From Epiperipatus broadwayi (Eukaryota > Onychophora > Udeonychophora > Euonychophora > Peripatidae): a DNA stretch of 64,000 nt. Positions 20,166 to 34,263 of the stretch are shown piece by piece; the stretch's first letter is position 1, and every line of letters begins with the position of its first letter. Below the pieces are notes generated by a model. The model searched no databases. It had not been told where the DNA came from and saw only the letters and a list, made by a program, of their open reading frames with translations. The position numbers were made by a program, and so were the translations under genes. The stretch covers positions 4,466,001 through 4,530,000 of the forward strand of contig JAQFVV010012420.1 of the NCBI GenBank assembly GCA_028023455.1, given 5' to 3'.

Positions 20166-23100
20166 TAACATAAACATTTTTTTTTTAAAATTAGTTCATT
20201 TGGGTCATCTGTTAAGAGTATCTCATTATGAATTGGAAAACAGTACAGTATTAATAAAGTAAATATTTATGATAAATTTTCCAGAGGGAAGGGGGAGGGA
20301 GCAAACCAGAATAAATACATTTATTGATTGAAAATTTTGTTTGAGCTACTGTCACAAAAAATTATGTACAAGATAAATTTAAAAAAACACACACAAAAAA
20401 ATTTTTAAATATCAAATTATTATTTTCAACTTTCATCAAACAATATAGTTTATAAGGCAGTTTAATTATTTGTTTTGCCTTTATTTTAAGCTATATGTAA
20501 AGTGAAGAAGATTTTGTTTTTCATTTTATTCCAAATTTAAAATAAAAAGATTTACTGTATGTCTTAATGCAATAGAATAATAGACTCAAAGGGTTTACAC
20601 TTCTTGGAATCAAAGCCCAACTTATCGCTTCAAGTGTTTGAATGTCATAATAGCCTCCCCAAAAAACTAACTATTCAATTATTCTAATGAAAAGATAAAA
20701 AAATAAATATTGCTCTGTGTTGCTTAAAGGGAATCCAGATATTCATTTTCATTTCCATCACTTTTTCCCTTTCTTTAATCATCATTATGTATTTATTTTA
20801 GAAGTATACATGTTTGTATTAGATTGTATTAAAAATTTCCCAAGAAGTTGTTCCAGTGTATGAATAGTTAGCAAAAAAAAATCCTGAATTGATATCTAAA
20901 TAATAATAAAAAAAGAAGCAAATCCCAGTGCACTCAAATCAATGAAAGTACTATGTTGTGATTACTTTGTTGGCAGACAAATTATGCTTCAAACTAAGTA
21001 AGTGAACTTTATGATAAAGAATACATGTTAAAAGTTCTTTTAGATGTATTCAGCATATGTTAATAGTGCGTTTGTTTGCAAAATCATTATTTAAAGATCA
21101 GTTTTTGGATAAACTTGATTTTTTTTTTTTAGCTATCTGAGGGTTTCATAAGCAAGCAAGCTTAATTAATCTGTGCATATCCACCCAATCTATATATCTA
21201 ATATTGATCAGCTATTCTTAATTCGAGATTAAAATCTTATGCCATTCTGAGTTGGATAGATTTATTGACCATAAGATAAAAAACTTATCTGCAATATGAA
21301 GCAGTTTTCAATCATATGGCAGATATTCAGCTCAAGAAGTCAAATGATATTTGAGCACCTAAATGACAGATTGATTCACAATAGTTTTTAATCAATTAAC
21401 AAGACTGGATTTTTTTTTTTTTACACATATACACATTCCTTTTGTCAGTGCAAATTTCACTCAATATAAAAATAAATTTTCATGCATCAAATTCAGGGAA
21501 TAACTTTATTTTTATCTAATTAGCATGAAACAAAACTTTGTTTAATAGATAAAGGTTAATTCACTAAAATGGGACTTAAAAATACAATAAAAGTAATACA
21601 TAAAAATTGAATTTTTTGACATATAAAGTGATTAATATAGTGCTATTATTAAGCAAGTGTATCTAATTTATATTAGAAATATAAAAGTAAAAAAAAAAAA
21701 GAAATATTAGAGAAAAAGGATCGATATAACTTGATAGTAGATAATATACTTTATTTAGTTTTTTTTTTTGTTGAGTTAACTATTTGACAACCTAATCTAG
21801 AAATTCAAACTAAAATCTGACCTGAACTACTGAAGACATGATTTTCATTAAAGACAAGACTCCGATTATTCAAACGATGACCTTTTTTACAACTATGGAA
21901 ACAATTCTCTTGTAAGAACCTTTGACACCACAAAAACTGAAAATGCTGTGCTTTGGATTGAAGAAAATTAAAACTAATGACTTATCAGAAAAAAAATGAT
22001 CAAAGAAAAAACTTCAAGTTAAATACACAGATGGGATTAAGTTTTGTAAAAAGAAATAAAAAAAGATTTGCTTTTAAAAATGATCTAAAGCAATAAGTAC
22101 TCTATATAACTAATGTCACAAGAAAAATTGGAAAGTTTTACAGTCAGTTATCACGAGTTAAAAAATAAATTTAAACCTGATATCTTAAAAGAAAATAAAG
22201 CACTTTAAAAACAATCACTAATTTAGAAAACTTTTACTCTTTTTCTTCACTTTTTTTTAATATGTCAATAAATGATTTTATTTCTTTTAATACGACAAAA
22301 AAAAAAAAACTTTGTATCCAAGTTTTACAGAACTTATAATTTATACAAATTTTGATGCAAATATTATTTATATATATAATTTATATTTGGGGGTGGAGGA
22401 GGTGGATAATGGAACAAAAGGAAAAACTGAAGTAATGTAGAAAGGCTTATCTTTACTATTTTGCAAAATATACCTCTATTTTTTTAAAAACATTGTCTAA
22501 ATATATGGGGTTAGGTAAAATTAGAAAAGATAATACCGAAAAATAAAGCTTATTATTAAATACCACCAATCTGATACTGACTTCTGGCAATCATATAAAT
22601 AGCGTTATTCTTTATATATATAAAACAAGAACAGCCCACTACTTGAGAGGCATCTGGCAATCACTGATTACTCAAAGTTACTATAGTTGGCACTAGATTA
22701 AGATGTTGTTATTTTATCATGTTGTGTGAGCTACAGAAATGAGTTACTTGTTATTATCATAATTATTTATGATTTATAACATAATATACAGAAGTAGTTT
22801 ATGATTGCTTTCTGTAGGTCAGTTTGAAACAATGTTTTACTATTGTCTCAACTATGATAAATTGTCTCCACCACTATTCTATATTACTTTTGTATAATGT
22901 AGATATTTATATAAGAAGAGGAAAAAATAAACTAGAAGTAATAAAATTAAAATGACAAAATCATATAGGCACTCCTTAAGAAGACTGTTAAAAAATGAAC
23001 ATAAATCTCAGTCTAGATTTCAGAACATGGGGAAGAGAAAGTAGTCAATAGATGGAAAAGATAATACTTAGTTATGCTATCTTAAATTTATATAACCTGT

Positions 23101-24690
23101 ATTTTCTGTGATTTATTGAGATAAGATTAGAAATATAAAATATGCAGACTATTTCAAAAGTTATTGGGAGTTTTAATTTTATAATTTAAGATACATAATA
23201 CATTAAAACGTACACAAAACTTTTGTAAGCTTAATTATTAAAAACTCATTACAAGTGTAAATAAATAAAGAAAAACCATCTATTGTTTAGACATTTCAAT
23301 TATTTTAACTATTTGTTAAAACTCTTTTGTGAGATCACATCAAAATAATTGCTTTACTCATGAAAACCTAATTTTTTTGTAAATTATTAAGGTTAGTGTT
23401 AAAAAATACAAGTCATGCATCCATGGATATGTTTCTACAGCATTTGGAAATAGGTTTCAAAAAATTATTACATGACTGGCAATTATTTTAAAATTCAAAA
23501 ATAGAATAAAATTTTCTGGTGCTCTATGTAGTTAAGTACAATGACAGAAAGGCCAACTCAAAAGTTAAAGGTTTCTAAATCATTTCTTAATTGAGTGAGA
23601 ATAATCAATTTGATCAATTACATCAAATAAATTGATCAATCTGACATTTGAGTGCTCAATATCACATAATAACTATGTAACCATTTTAAAATCCTAAAAT
23701 TAGTAAAATTCATATCAGTATAAAAATTGTGGTACATCCTGTGAAAGAATCAGTGGTAAAACAAATAGAAAATTACAAAGAATAATTAGTTTATTGTGTG
23801 TGTGAAAAAATTATGGATGGATATTGAAGAAAATTCAAATGAATAAAATAAAAAACAAAATTAAAGACAATTTTTAAGGAAAAGTATCTAAATCAGATAG
23901 TAAGGTTTAAAGAATATTTTATGGAATCATTATTTTGGAAGATGAGTGGTAATCCTTCCTTTAATTCTATTTTTGCATCACAATTATTTTATTTAATTAT
24001 ATATTTTCACTCATAAATTTTTACTTTTCTTCTTGAGGTCCATACATGTAAAGTGGCTTCTCATCATATGTAAAGATTACATCATATTTCAATCATTTTT
24101 CATCTTTATAGTTAGTACTTGATCACATGACTAAATTAAAGTACCTTGGATCTTACTTCATCCCTCAGCAAAAAAATTATTACATATTTATTTCTAATCA
24201 ATACAATCACTAGTTTTGTTGCTATATACTGAATACTTGAAAAAAATTCCAAATTAAAAATAATATTGGCTACCTAAAAATACTTCTAATTCTATTCTAT
24301 AGAAGTAATATGATAGCTACTTCAGTTTAATATACTAATCTATTTATTATAATGCTTCTTTTTATCTTTCAATAATAAGTTAAAAGCAAATAAATAAAGT
24401 TTATGCATAAAAGGAAACCAAAAAATCTGAAAAAAGAGCAAACTATATTTATTTCACTCAAATACTGTTATTATTTGTAATCTTCTAATATCTATTGATT
24501 ACTCAAACTTACAGTAGATGATAGAATTGGAATGAAATAATCAGAGTATGTTCTCTTTTGGGTTTGCTAAAATACATATTTTAAATCAGTATTTAAAAGT
24601 AAAAACTGAGATCATTAGTAAATATTTTCCAACTTTATTCTCTACACCTTTTTAATCACATTCCCCTCCCCTCAATAATGATGAATTTAA
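20166..24690. other. 4.5 kb A+T-rich desert
   Basis: I read both strands and saw no coding block, tRNA-like box, terminal repeat or long inverted repeat I could support. Notable only are homopolymer runs (for example T at 21120-21130 and 21411-21422) and a GGGGGTGGAGGAGGTGG purine stretch near 22388-22404. Confidence 0.45.
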
Positions 24691-24694
24691 ACAT

Positions 24695-24790
24695 GGTAAA
24701 TCTCTCCATACAATAGTGCCACCCTGTACCAAACAGAGTAATCAATGGATTCCCGAAGAGATAGTGATCATGTAAATGATGAATTTATTT
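24695..24790 (+). mobile_element. MITE family A short copy, diverged
   Basis: Contains CTCTCCATACAATAGTGCCACC and then AGAGTAATCAATGGAT, the family core, ending in the AGTGATCATGT word that follows other copies. The right half of the core (GGCTTGTGCATAAAATCC) is missing. Confidence 0.6.
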
Positions 24791-25034
24791 ACATTTGCAA
24801 TTGATTGGAGTATTTTCGTTCACATAAGTTGTGTGTATAAATAAAAGAGCTACATCTATCTAATGTTAGCTCATATAGTAACTTAAAATTAATTTTTAAT
24901 TAAAATTTTACTATAAAAGTGTCAGATTGCTAATTTTAGCTTTCAGTTATCATTTTTAGATCCAAAAGTATTCGCCTTATTATTATTCAAGCATTTAAAT
25001 AATATTTTTAACTATATATTGAAATACTTTCATC

Positions 25035-25454
25035 ATCTAGTTTAAGTGTAAAATATTTTTAGAAAAATTCAAATTTTATTTAAACTCTTCAAATACATTC
25101 AACGGTTAATAATAACACACAGGATAGTAAATAACACAACAGTCTGAATGGTATTCTTCATTTTTTTCTTCCAAGTGTTACTGTCTGACAAGTGATGGTA
25201 CTAATATGGCAATAAAATGACCAGAAATAATGAATTTATAATAATATTCCAGTTGGTTAGAGCAATATTTGTAATTCAGTATTTTTAATCTAAAAGTCAT
25301 CAGTTTTATACCATCACTGGTTCGACTAGCAATATCTGAAGAAGAAAGGAGAATAATTCCATTCAAAATGTTGAGTTATTTAATAGTTGAATGTGCTTGA
25401 AAAATATAGATAAAGTGTGAATTTTTCTAAAAATATTTAGCATTCAAACTAGAT
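25035..25454. repeat. Inverted repeat of hairpin family B, with a SINE in its loop
   Basis: The left arm 25035-25103 (ATCTAGTTT ... AATATTTTTAGAAAAATTCA ... ACATTCAAC) pairs with the right arm 25386-25454. The arm sequence is shared with the hairpin at 29321-29528 and with a half copy at 28330-28430. The loop contains a tRNA-derived SINE (25240-25375), so the SINE probably inserted into a pre-existing short-loop hairpin. Confidence 0.65.
25240..25375 (+). mobile_element. tRNA-derived SINE, core type GAAGAAG...AAA(C/T)GTT
   Basis: An A-box-like TGGTTAGAGCA (25254-25264), a decayed B box (GTTTTATACC, about 25304-25313) and then a body CACTGGTTCGACTAGCAAT followed by TGAAGAAGAAAGGAGAATAA and ending ATGTTGAG. 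The body matches the SINE at 27875-27990. A minus-strand frame of 62 codons across it (25178-25366) is not considered coding. Confidence 0.6.
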
Positions 25455-26733
25455 AACAAAAATAATTCAACATTTAATTATAAGTAAAACGACATCATCA
25501 CAAATTTTCAAATTTAACTAGATAACAAATTATTTATAACTTAAAATTTATCGAAAGTGCTTTTAAAAGTAATTTCATATTTATGACATGAAGCATAAAC
25601 ATTATATATATATTATAGACAACTATATTTGAATTAATAAATAATAATAAATTTATTTTGCATCAAATCGATTTTCGTTCATATGAAATATATATATATA
25701 TTAATCATCATTAGCAAACACTTATAGATAAATATGGGCAGAAAAATATAAAGACAGAGAGAAATAAAAAAAACTTATATGATGACATCACAAACTAACA
25801 CATACAACATAAATATGTTCACATACACGAGACACTGCTTTGTTTTACATTTTTTATGCTGTTTTTACACTCATTCTGAATAAAATATATCTACTGAAAA
25901 ACTTCAAAACTTTGCTTAATTGTAGTTCTCTATTGTATTTTATTCCGATCATAGTTTTTCAATGAAAATAACTAATATTACATCTTTTAAAAGTGTCTTT
26001 AAAATATTATTTATTACACAAACAGTCTTCATAAGCATAAAGTACTTTTAATATTCACCTCTCCTATTTCATAACACACAACTGAATAAAGATGAGTTCC
26101 TACAAATGTTGATTCATCATTATCATGTGCAATTAGCTGAAAAATATACTAATTGGGCTTATAATCTTATGAATGTATTTTTCAGAATCTCACAAAACAT
26201 CCTTAACTGGGATTTTCTCAGTGCTTTTATGTATTGACAGTTGAGTCTATATTTCACTTCTATATAATATATGTGACATAATATTTAGCAATATTAACAA
26301 CTAATTAACATAAAGCAGTTATATTACTAGAAATAAATATATTTTAACTTATTAAATGCAACATAAGTACAATGTAGTCTATGCTGCACTTTAATATCGA
26401 TATCTGGTATTTGTGCCTAAAAAAAAATATTTTTAAACTAATCAAATTTTTCAAGTTGATAATCATTCAAGCTAAAGGTTGCAAAGATTTTACTTTTATT
26501 TGGTAAATCCCAAATTTCTTTAACAATAATTATTTAATTCAAATTTTTTACAACATTTAAAACATTTTGTAGATAATTTTTTGAATTGAAAATAATAACA
26601 CAATCAACAATATATTGAAAATTTTCGAAATCACGAAGATAATATTTTTGATTTGCTTTCAATCAATTTACATTAAAAACATCAACTTGGAGTTGTTGTT
26701 GTTTTTTCCAAATATCTCAGACTTGTTCATTTT
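25455..26733. other. A+T-rich sequence, nothing recognised
   Basis: No supported feature in either strand. Confidence 0.45.
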
Positions 26734-27111
<378 letters not shown>

Positions 27112-27363
27112 TAGAATAATGTAAATAAACTTCTGCAAAAAAAAAAAAACACAAAAAAAACAGCACACTGCAACAAATCTTTTTGAATAAATCAAATTCC
27201 TTGATCAAATTAATAAAATAATAAATAAATCACATTTTTGTTAATGACTTTTTTTAAATTGTCCACCCAATGAATTTTAAATCTAGGAATTTCTTGTTTT
27301 CTAAAAACCATAGTGAGCTTTGGCAATGGTCTATCTTTGACTGTAAACAACTTATTAACTAAA

Positions 27364-27465
27364 ATAACAGAGGCAAAATCTCCATACAGTAGTGCCACTA
27401 AATGCAAGCCAGAGTCATCAATGGATGCAAGAAGGTTTGTGCATGGAAAGTTTTGCCTCTGTTAT
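27364..27465. mobile_element. 102-bp MITE, family A, perfect 15-bp TIR
   Basis: The ends ATAACAGAGGCAAAA (27364-27378) and its exact reverse complement (27451-27465) bracket the family core (AGTGCCAC, AGAGTCATCAATGGATGC, AAGGTTTGTGCAT). It is the smallest complete-looking copy and best defines the termini. It is followed by AATAGTGATCATGTGATGTTTA, also seen after other copies, so the family may extend further right in some copies. Confidence 0.75.
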
Positions 27466-27874
27466 AGGGAATAGTGATCATGTGATGTTTAGTGGTTTAA
27501 CTAAAATCTTAAAAGTATTTTTACTATAATGAGTAGCTATAATATTCCATGATAATTGCTGTATTTTAAAATAAATTTGAACAACAAAAACATTCTTAGA
27601 AACTGAATAGTACCATTCTAGATCCATATACTGCTTACAATTCCACTAGTTCAGAAGTTAATATAGTTCAATTATATGTAAAAACTTCCCCATATATACC
27701 ACTAAAATTCATAACCTTTTCAATTTTGGATTACAAAAAAGTTGTTTAAATCTTATCAATATAAATATTTTCCTATATCTAAATGAGTTAAGATTTACAA
27801 TTAAAATTAAACATAATTCAAAAAAATATTAGAATGTTTTCTCTGTTCAAAATATGTGTTACCTTAAAACAAAT

Positions 27875-27995
27875 TCAAGAATCTATCTACGGGTCTAAGT
27901 TTGATTCCCATGCTACTACTACCACTGATCGGGCAAGCAACCCCTGAAGAAGAGAACAAAATAATACCTCTTGAAACATTATGCACATACTAACC
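27875..27995 (+). mobile_element. tRNA-derived SINE, same core type
   Basis: A B-box-like GTTTGATTCCC (27899-27909) is followed by the body CACTGATCGGGCAAGCAA, then CCTGAAGAAGAGAACA (from 27943) and CTTGAAACATTATGCA. The order and spacing match the SINE at 25240. The A-box half is too decayed to place. Confidence 0.6.
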
Positions 27996-28009
27996 TGTAA
28001 GCTATTACT

Positions 28010-28276
28010 AAATTTAATCCGCCATTTAAGCTATTGTGCACTTTTTTTTTTACGAGTGTTAAATAATAAATGAGTACTTCCACTTCCAACACAAGATATA
28101 GTATTTAGGAAAGAATAAAATGAATCCACTTATTCAATCCAACCCGAATGCTTATATATGGGCAAATATTAAGTACTGTAAGTGAAAGTGTGAGGATAGA
28201 CTACTCACTTTAAACCACTGTTTACGATATCTGAATGAATGATGCCGCACAATAGCTTAAATGGCTGATTAAATTT
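28010..28276. mobile_element. Small MITE with 30-bp inverted ends
   Basis: AAATTTAATCCGCCATTTAAGCTATTGTGC at the left (about 28010-28039) is the near-exact reverse complement of the right end (about 28246-28276, core GCACAATAGCTTAAATGGC). The interior (about 205 bases) is non-coding. No other copy was found in the window. Confidence 0.65.
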
Positions 28277-28329
28277 ATTACAATTAGAAACAGCGCTAAA
28301 AATAAATGTTTATTTACTAAGTTTAATGT

Positions 28330-28430
28330 AAGTGGAAAACTTAAATAAAGTTACATTTTTTAAAAAAGATTCAATACTTAATATTAGATGATGGAAATAG
28401 TGCAATGTATAAATACAATTATTAAAACAG
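28330..28430 (+). repeat. Half copy of hairpin family B
   Basis: AAATAAAGTTACATTTTTTA, a TTCAATA word, then GATGATGGAAATAGTGCAAT match the right arm of the hairpin at 29321-29528. There is no facing arm. Confidence 0.6.
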
Positions 28431-28556
28431 GCAAAACTCACTATACGTATTGCCACACAAAGCAAGCTAGAATAATCAATGGATGCCAAAAGGCTTGTGC
28501 ATAAAATCCCCATCTAGTGCCAACTCATCCAATATGGTGATCATGTGATGTTTATT
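28431..28556 (+). mobile_element. MITE family A copy
   Basis: It begins AGGCAAAACTCACTATACG and carries the full core (ATAATCAATGGATGCC, AAAGGCTTGTGCATAAAATC, CCATCTAGTGCCAACTCATC), ending GGTGATCATGTGATGTTTA. The right inverted terminus is missing. The left end abuts the half copy of family B. Confidence 0.7.
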
Positions 28557-29320
28557 ATATAAACACAATCCTATAAAAAAATTTCATTCATTGATCTATT
28601 GTATTATGACATTGAATTTTCAAGTCTGTATAATATTTTCAACAAATCTACAAATTGGAAAGTGATAACAATCAACAAATATCTACATCTTGTTTGCAAT
28701 TTTAATCCCCAAATAATTCTTACATCTTTTTTTTAATCAACCAAAAAACTTTTGCATTTAAAACACTATATTGCTTATGAAGCTCCATATTTATATTTTT
28801 CAGTCAAGCAAAGAATATCACTTGGTTTTTAAAAACAATTCATTAGTAATATAGTATTAAAATTCGCATACTTATTTCTATACTATATGATTCTAGTTAA
28901 AATCTTTGCTTTTGTTTAGAATTTAAAGTTTTTATTTTACAATCCTAAACCAAACAGATATAACATGCACTGAATAAAAGCTTTTCTTTTTAATCATAGA
29001 TCATGGTTCCTTGATGTTAAATTTATTAAATACTATCCATAGGAAGAAAAAGGGAAAAGTAAATGTTTGCATATAAATTTTTCAACTACCTAAGAAAAGT
29101 TAAAACTTCACCTAGATTCAATTTCAAAATCATGGAATGATGGATGTTTGCAATCTTAAAGTAATTTTACATTTGTACATAGAAAGAGAAGGTGAGAGAA
29201 AAAGGGAGGTAAAGATAGTCAGAGAGAGGAAAAAACAAAAACAGAACAAAAATGTAAATAATTTGCATTTATAACTGGAAAGAAATGTAATTATATTATT
29301 AAAAATATACAGTTAATCAT
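28557..29320. other. A+T-rich sequence, nothing recognised
   Basis: Only a short purine-rich GAGAGAAAAAGGGAGG stretch near 29193-29208 stands out. Confidence 0.4.
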
Positions 29321-29528
29321 TGTATTTTTATATTTCCATAATCTAATATGCATAGTGAATGTTTTTAGAAAAAAATTAACTTTATTTTAATATCCCAAAT
29401 ACATTCAACTGTTAGTAATAGCACATCAAACTGTTGAATGTATTTGGAATATTTAAATAAAGTTAAATTTTTCTAAAGACATTCAATATGCATATTACAT
29501 GATGGAAATAGTCCAATATAAAAATACA
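29321..29528. repeat. Hairpin of family B, about 90-bp arms
   Basis: The left arm (29321-29409) and right arm (29433-29528) are reverse complements with a few mismatches and one 8-base gap. The inner ends are CATTCAAC/GTTGAATG and the loop is 23 bases. Outer parts carry TGGAAATA and AAAAATACAA words. Confidence 0.75.
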
Positions 29529-32050
29529 ACTAGAACACCATCATCATAAACTTTCAGGAAAACAATACAGTTAATCACTTTATTCAGAATGATCTTGTAT
29601 TTAGAGCAATTTATGTTTTATTTTGAAATGTGACATAGAGTTAAATATAGTTGGGATTTGGGAGATATTTTAGATAAGATCTCTCAAGAAAGATCAAAAG
29701 TTTTTATGGAATAACTCAATTACTCATGATGAGTAGTAAATAGATATGTAAGCATTCTTAGCTGTAATCTAAAGTTAAGTCCAAGCATAATATATAGATC
29801 AATGTAATGAACACACACACACAACTAGGGTCATAGTAAGTCACAATAAATACTATTGTGGAGATGTCATCTACTTTTGAACGCTGGAGTCATATTTTTA
29901 TTTACTTTTAATTAATTGAATCAAACTGAGAAAAGCAAAATATTACTATTATCAAAGCTTTTTAAAAATGTATACAGTGCATTTATGTAAATAGTTTCTT
30001 AAAATGAAGATAATCAATAAATAAGAATTAAATAAAAGATTTATAATATTTATTAAAAAAAGTTTTAATTTCAAAGTAATTATATACATATAACGTTTTT
30101 TTCCTATTATTATCCTTTAGATATTCTAAATAAATGTATATTATAAAAATACAAAAAAAATCTTTGTTTGCTCTTATATAAAAACAATAAATGAAATTTT
30201 ACAATTGAAATAGGGAACAATATTTAAATAAAATATTTTATGTGCACTTTTCATTTCTATTGATATATTTCATAAATCAACGCTATATTTTGTGTAATAT
30301 ATATTTCTACATTAAAAAAAAAAAGAATAAAACTATAAAATTTAATTTAAATATAAAATTCCTTAAAGAAAAAGAAAAATTGTATGAATAAAAGCTATTT
30401 TAAAATGTTAAATCATGCTGTTAAAATAAAAACATTATTTCTTTCTATTGCTATTTTCAATTTCAGTTTTTTTCAAACGTAAAATACTGTATATATAAAT
30501 TTTTACAAAGCTAACTTTTACTATTATTTTATTAAAAAAATTATATCGGTTTTATATTATTAAAAATTGAAAGTTTATAACACTCACTTGTGATTGATTA
30601 TAAAAATGCAATTTAATAATTTATTTACAGAAAAATTAATTTGCTTTATTGCTTGGGAAGTCAAGTGATATTTGAGTATTCTAATGAATTGAGCAAATGA
30701 TAATTCCATTCAGTCTGAATAGTGCTTTTTTAAAAAAATTGTTATTCGACTACAAAATGATTCTGGAATCTTTGGTTCAAAATCCACTACTATAACTAAT
30801 GCATTCATCCATAAATAAGACATTATCACACTGAATCATAATATTCAAGCAGTTTGCAATTCAGAGTCTGAATGGATTTCAACCCATTCCTCACAGAATT
30901 GCTGGAATTGTGAAATGACATTTCTAATATTATTAAATCACTTCAGTCCTCTGCACTTCAATTAATAAATTTGAATTGTGCATTTATTAAAGATAAATTT
31001 TTATTTTCATTGAAATCATACGGCAACAAATTCAAAAATTATCAGTTTGCCATTAACTTATTTAAGTGTACCTGTGATTGTAAATTTAATGATTCTTCTT
31101 GTTTTTTAAATATTACTAAAATTTATTCTTTATTAATAACTAAACACACAATTTTGTTTACTAACATTAAACAGATGTTTTCTGAAGTAGCAATTTTAAG
31201 CTTGAATACTCAGTAGTATTATACCTATATCTGCAGATTATTTCCATGCTTATTAATGTATAGCCTTTATTAATGAGAACTTTTAGATTAGACCCAAATT
31301 ATATTAACCTAGAAATTAATTTTGTGATGAAATATACACTAATTATTCAAGCTCACATCTGATAGTTTTGGAGTAGAGATGAAAGAGTTAAATGCTCCTC
31401 TGTCATCAGAAACTAGTTTAACTGAATATATTCTTATAGGTTGCATTGATTTTAAAATAATGAGGAACAAACATTAATATATTTTATAGAATTTATATCT
31501 TTGAGAACTGCTAATAATTTGAGATCTGCTCATGCAAAATTGATCCAATGCTATTATTACTTTCTTTTATGTTGCAAACATTGTTATATGGTTGATAAAT
31601 ACACAAATTAAATGAAAGACCTAAATCTGTAAAAAACTTCTAGTAATATAATATTATTTCCATTTATTTCTTTTGTGAAAATGAGTCAAAGATAATAAAT
31701 ATATAATTAATAGAAAAAGTTAGTGTCAATATATACACATCTTATGACAAGTAAAGAAGGTTTTGTGCAAACAATGTGAGTTGATATCCCAAATAACAAA
31801 AAAATATTTTGATTTATATATTTTAACCAATATTATATTTTGATCTCATAATCTGATAATTCTTATTTAATAATTTAGAAAAAAGGAACTCTCAATGAGC
31901 TGAATGCTTTTAAAGGAAATAAAATTTAAATTGCTTAAATATAGAAACAGAGACCTTGTGTCTCTCACAACATGCTTGAGCAATGTTAGTCATTTATGCG
32001 AGATGGAAGAGGATTAATATTTTGCCTTAACAAATAAAAATGAAATTGCA
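29529..32050. other. A+T-rich sequence with a weak SINE trace
   Basis: At about 30753-30793 GATTCTGGAATCTTTGGTTC followed by AAAATCC resembles a tRNA-derived head with a near-perfect B box, but no A box or body could be placed. An 81-codon frame at 30971-31216 has no recognisable feature. A short (AC)n run lies at about 29811-29823. Confidence 0.35.
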
Positions 32051-32068
32051 TGATTGGCAAAGTCGTTC

Positions 32069-32440
32069 ATGGAAAGACTTTTTAAAGAAACATTTACAGC
32101 AGATATTACAATAAAAGAAATAAAGAATGTCCTTACAGAGAGTTCTGACATTAAGTCAGAAACTGATATGAAGAATAAATTGGCTAAAACAATATCAATT
32201 TTGACATCAAAACCTATTCCTATGCATATGCATGTAAACAAAATATCTGCTTCTCTAAGGAAGGAAATGAGCTTGTGTAAAGCAATGCATACTTTCACTC
32301 CCAACTTGAAGATGATTTTAGACAAACTCTTAACAATTCGATTACCATCCATGAAGAAAATTTTTCCACATCAAGTACGTTTCTTTGAAAGCAACGATCA
32401 TGATTGTCTGATCGGGCAATTAACGCTCCATGTTTCTTAA
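32069..32440 (+). CDS. Unidentified ORF, 123 residues
   Basis: The first ATG in the frame is at 32069; the frame is open back to a stop at 32051. The product is lysine-, serine- and methionine-rich, predicted mostly helical (MERLFKETFTADITIKEIKN, then LKMILDKLLTIRLP near residues 87-100), with an acidic/histidine C-terminus. No signal peptide, membrane segment or known motif is visible. I do not recognise it. In this base composition a frame of this length is unusual but not impossible by chance, and an overlapping antisense frame (32014-32352) exists. It could be a fragment of a transposon protein, a lone exon or noise. Confidence 0.25.
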   Translation: MERLFKETFTADITIKEIKNVLTESSDIKSETDMKNKLAKTISILTSKPIPMHMHVNKISASLRKEMSLCKAMHTFTPNLKMILDKLLTIRLPSMKKIFPHQVRFFESNDHDCLIGQLTLHVS

Positions 32441-34105
32441 ACTTTCATTTTAAAAATGATAAAAACTATTTAAAGTATTTTCTAATTTTCAAACAAATAA
32501 TATTTTCATTTATTTTCTATTAATGTTTAATTCAGTAAAAAAAATATTTAAATGAGATTGGGAATGTTAATACATTGTGTGATATATGTAAAAATTCACT
32601 GTGTACTATAAGGCTTAGTTAAATAGTTTGCAGTAATTACATTGTTTATATTTTGAGAAAACCTGAAATATAACAGAAACCTAGCCAAAACGATATCATA
32701 GTGACTCTGTTTAGTGATCAGAGTAAAAGATGCATTAGTCATGAAATTCTGGTCAACCTTCATTTAGGAAATTTTATTTACTCATCTTTCACAACAATCT
32801 AAATTGTGCATGGAACTACAAACCCTGGTTGCCACATTTTCTCTATGAATTTTCTGTTTATTAAGATTTGTTATAGCCTTTACTATAGATGATCAACAAA
32901 AATTAAATAAAAAAGATTATATGAAAAATTTTTGAGAATTCTCAAGAATTCTCAGGAAATATGATTTCCCATTCATGATTCCTGAAGGTCAGAAATTTGA
33001 AAATCCTATATGTATTGTCATTTGCAATATCTCCCTAATAGTTATAACTCAAAAGATGGTAGATGCGATCCAGACAAAATTTTAACAAACATAAATAAAA
33101 TAAAAAAATTCTAGATGATAAATCTAATGATACTGTCTGGTGATGAATGTTGCCCTTGATGATCTGTGAATAATTAACAGTACTATTATATCAATAAATT
33201 AAGATTTACTAGTGATAACTACCAACCACACATCCCCACAAAGCCCTCAGCTACTACCGGCAATTTAATGTACATCCACTAGGCCTCAGAGAGCCTAAAG
33301 ATTTCTTGGAATATTCAGTTAGCTGTAGCAGATGAATATAGAGTAACTATAATGATTAACAAAAGAGACCATATTAAAATGAACACATAAAAATTTATTA
33401 AGGTTATATCTGAGCTATTATATTTTATAACTATTTGGATAATCTAAAAAAATCTATTTAATTTATTTATAACAAAATAGCATTAATGGATCATAATTCT
33501 AAAACATTATGTCATGTATACACCTAGATATATTTCCCAATATCTTTCTGGATACAAACACAGGCCAAACTGAAATAGTCAATCAATAATATCAGTCATG
33601 GGTTACATATGCTTAAGCTAACTTTGATATATGCACCCATATATATTGTTGCAGAATTTATTATTTAGAAGGAGAGACTAGCACAAACTTAAATAAAGCA
33701 TTTTATAATAGTTATTTATTCAAATATTACACAGTCTTAATCCTCCTAACAGTACATGTTCAATAAGGCTCTGGGTAATCATGATCATACAAATCATTAA
33801 TTATCCACATACTAAATTTGGGAATACTTAAAATACATATAAAAATATAGCCATGCATATCACTACTGAATCTAATAAAACTTTAAAATTTGAAAACTAG
33901 ATATATGAATTATCGATAAAATAGAAGTATGCTTCAATCTCAATATTTTCTTTACTATATAAATACATCTGCAATATATATAAATATATTGAAATAGTAT
34001 ATTCCTTTGGAATATATTTCATTGTATAAATTAAGAAAATGTATAGACAAATTTTATTAATTTAGAAGTGTAACATCATTAATATTTTAAAATATTGAGT
34101 TGCTG
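32441..34105. other. Mostly A+T-rich; less biased patch at 33190-33310
   Basis: The patch near 33190-33310 is relatively C-rich (CCACACATCCCCACAAAGCC) but shows no coding block or repeat terminus. Confidence 0.4.

Positions 34106-34263
<158 letters not shown>

Noticed and set aside
29811-29823. CRISPR-like or satellite arrays
   Set aside because: Only short dinucleotide or trinucleotide repeats exist; no spaced direct repeats with unique spacers were seen anywhere.
32014-32352. 112-codon minus-strand frame
   Set aside because: Antisense shadow of the 32069-32440 frame, hydrophobic only because of the A/T-rich codons.
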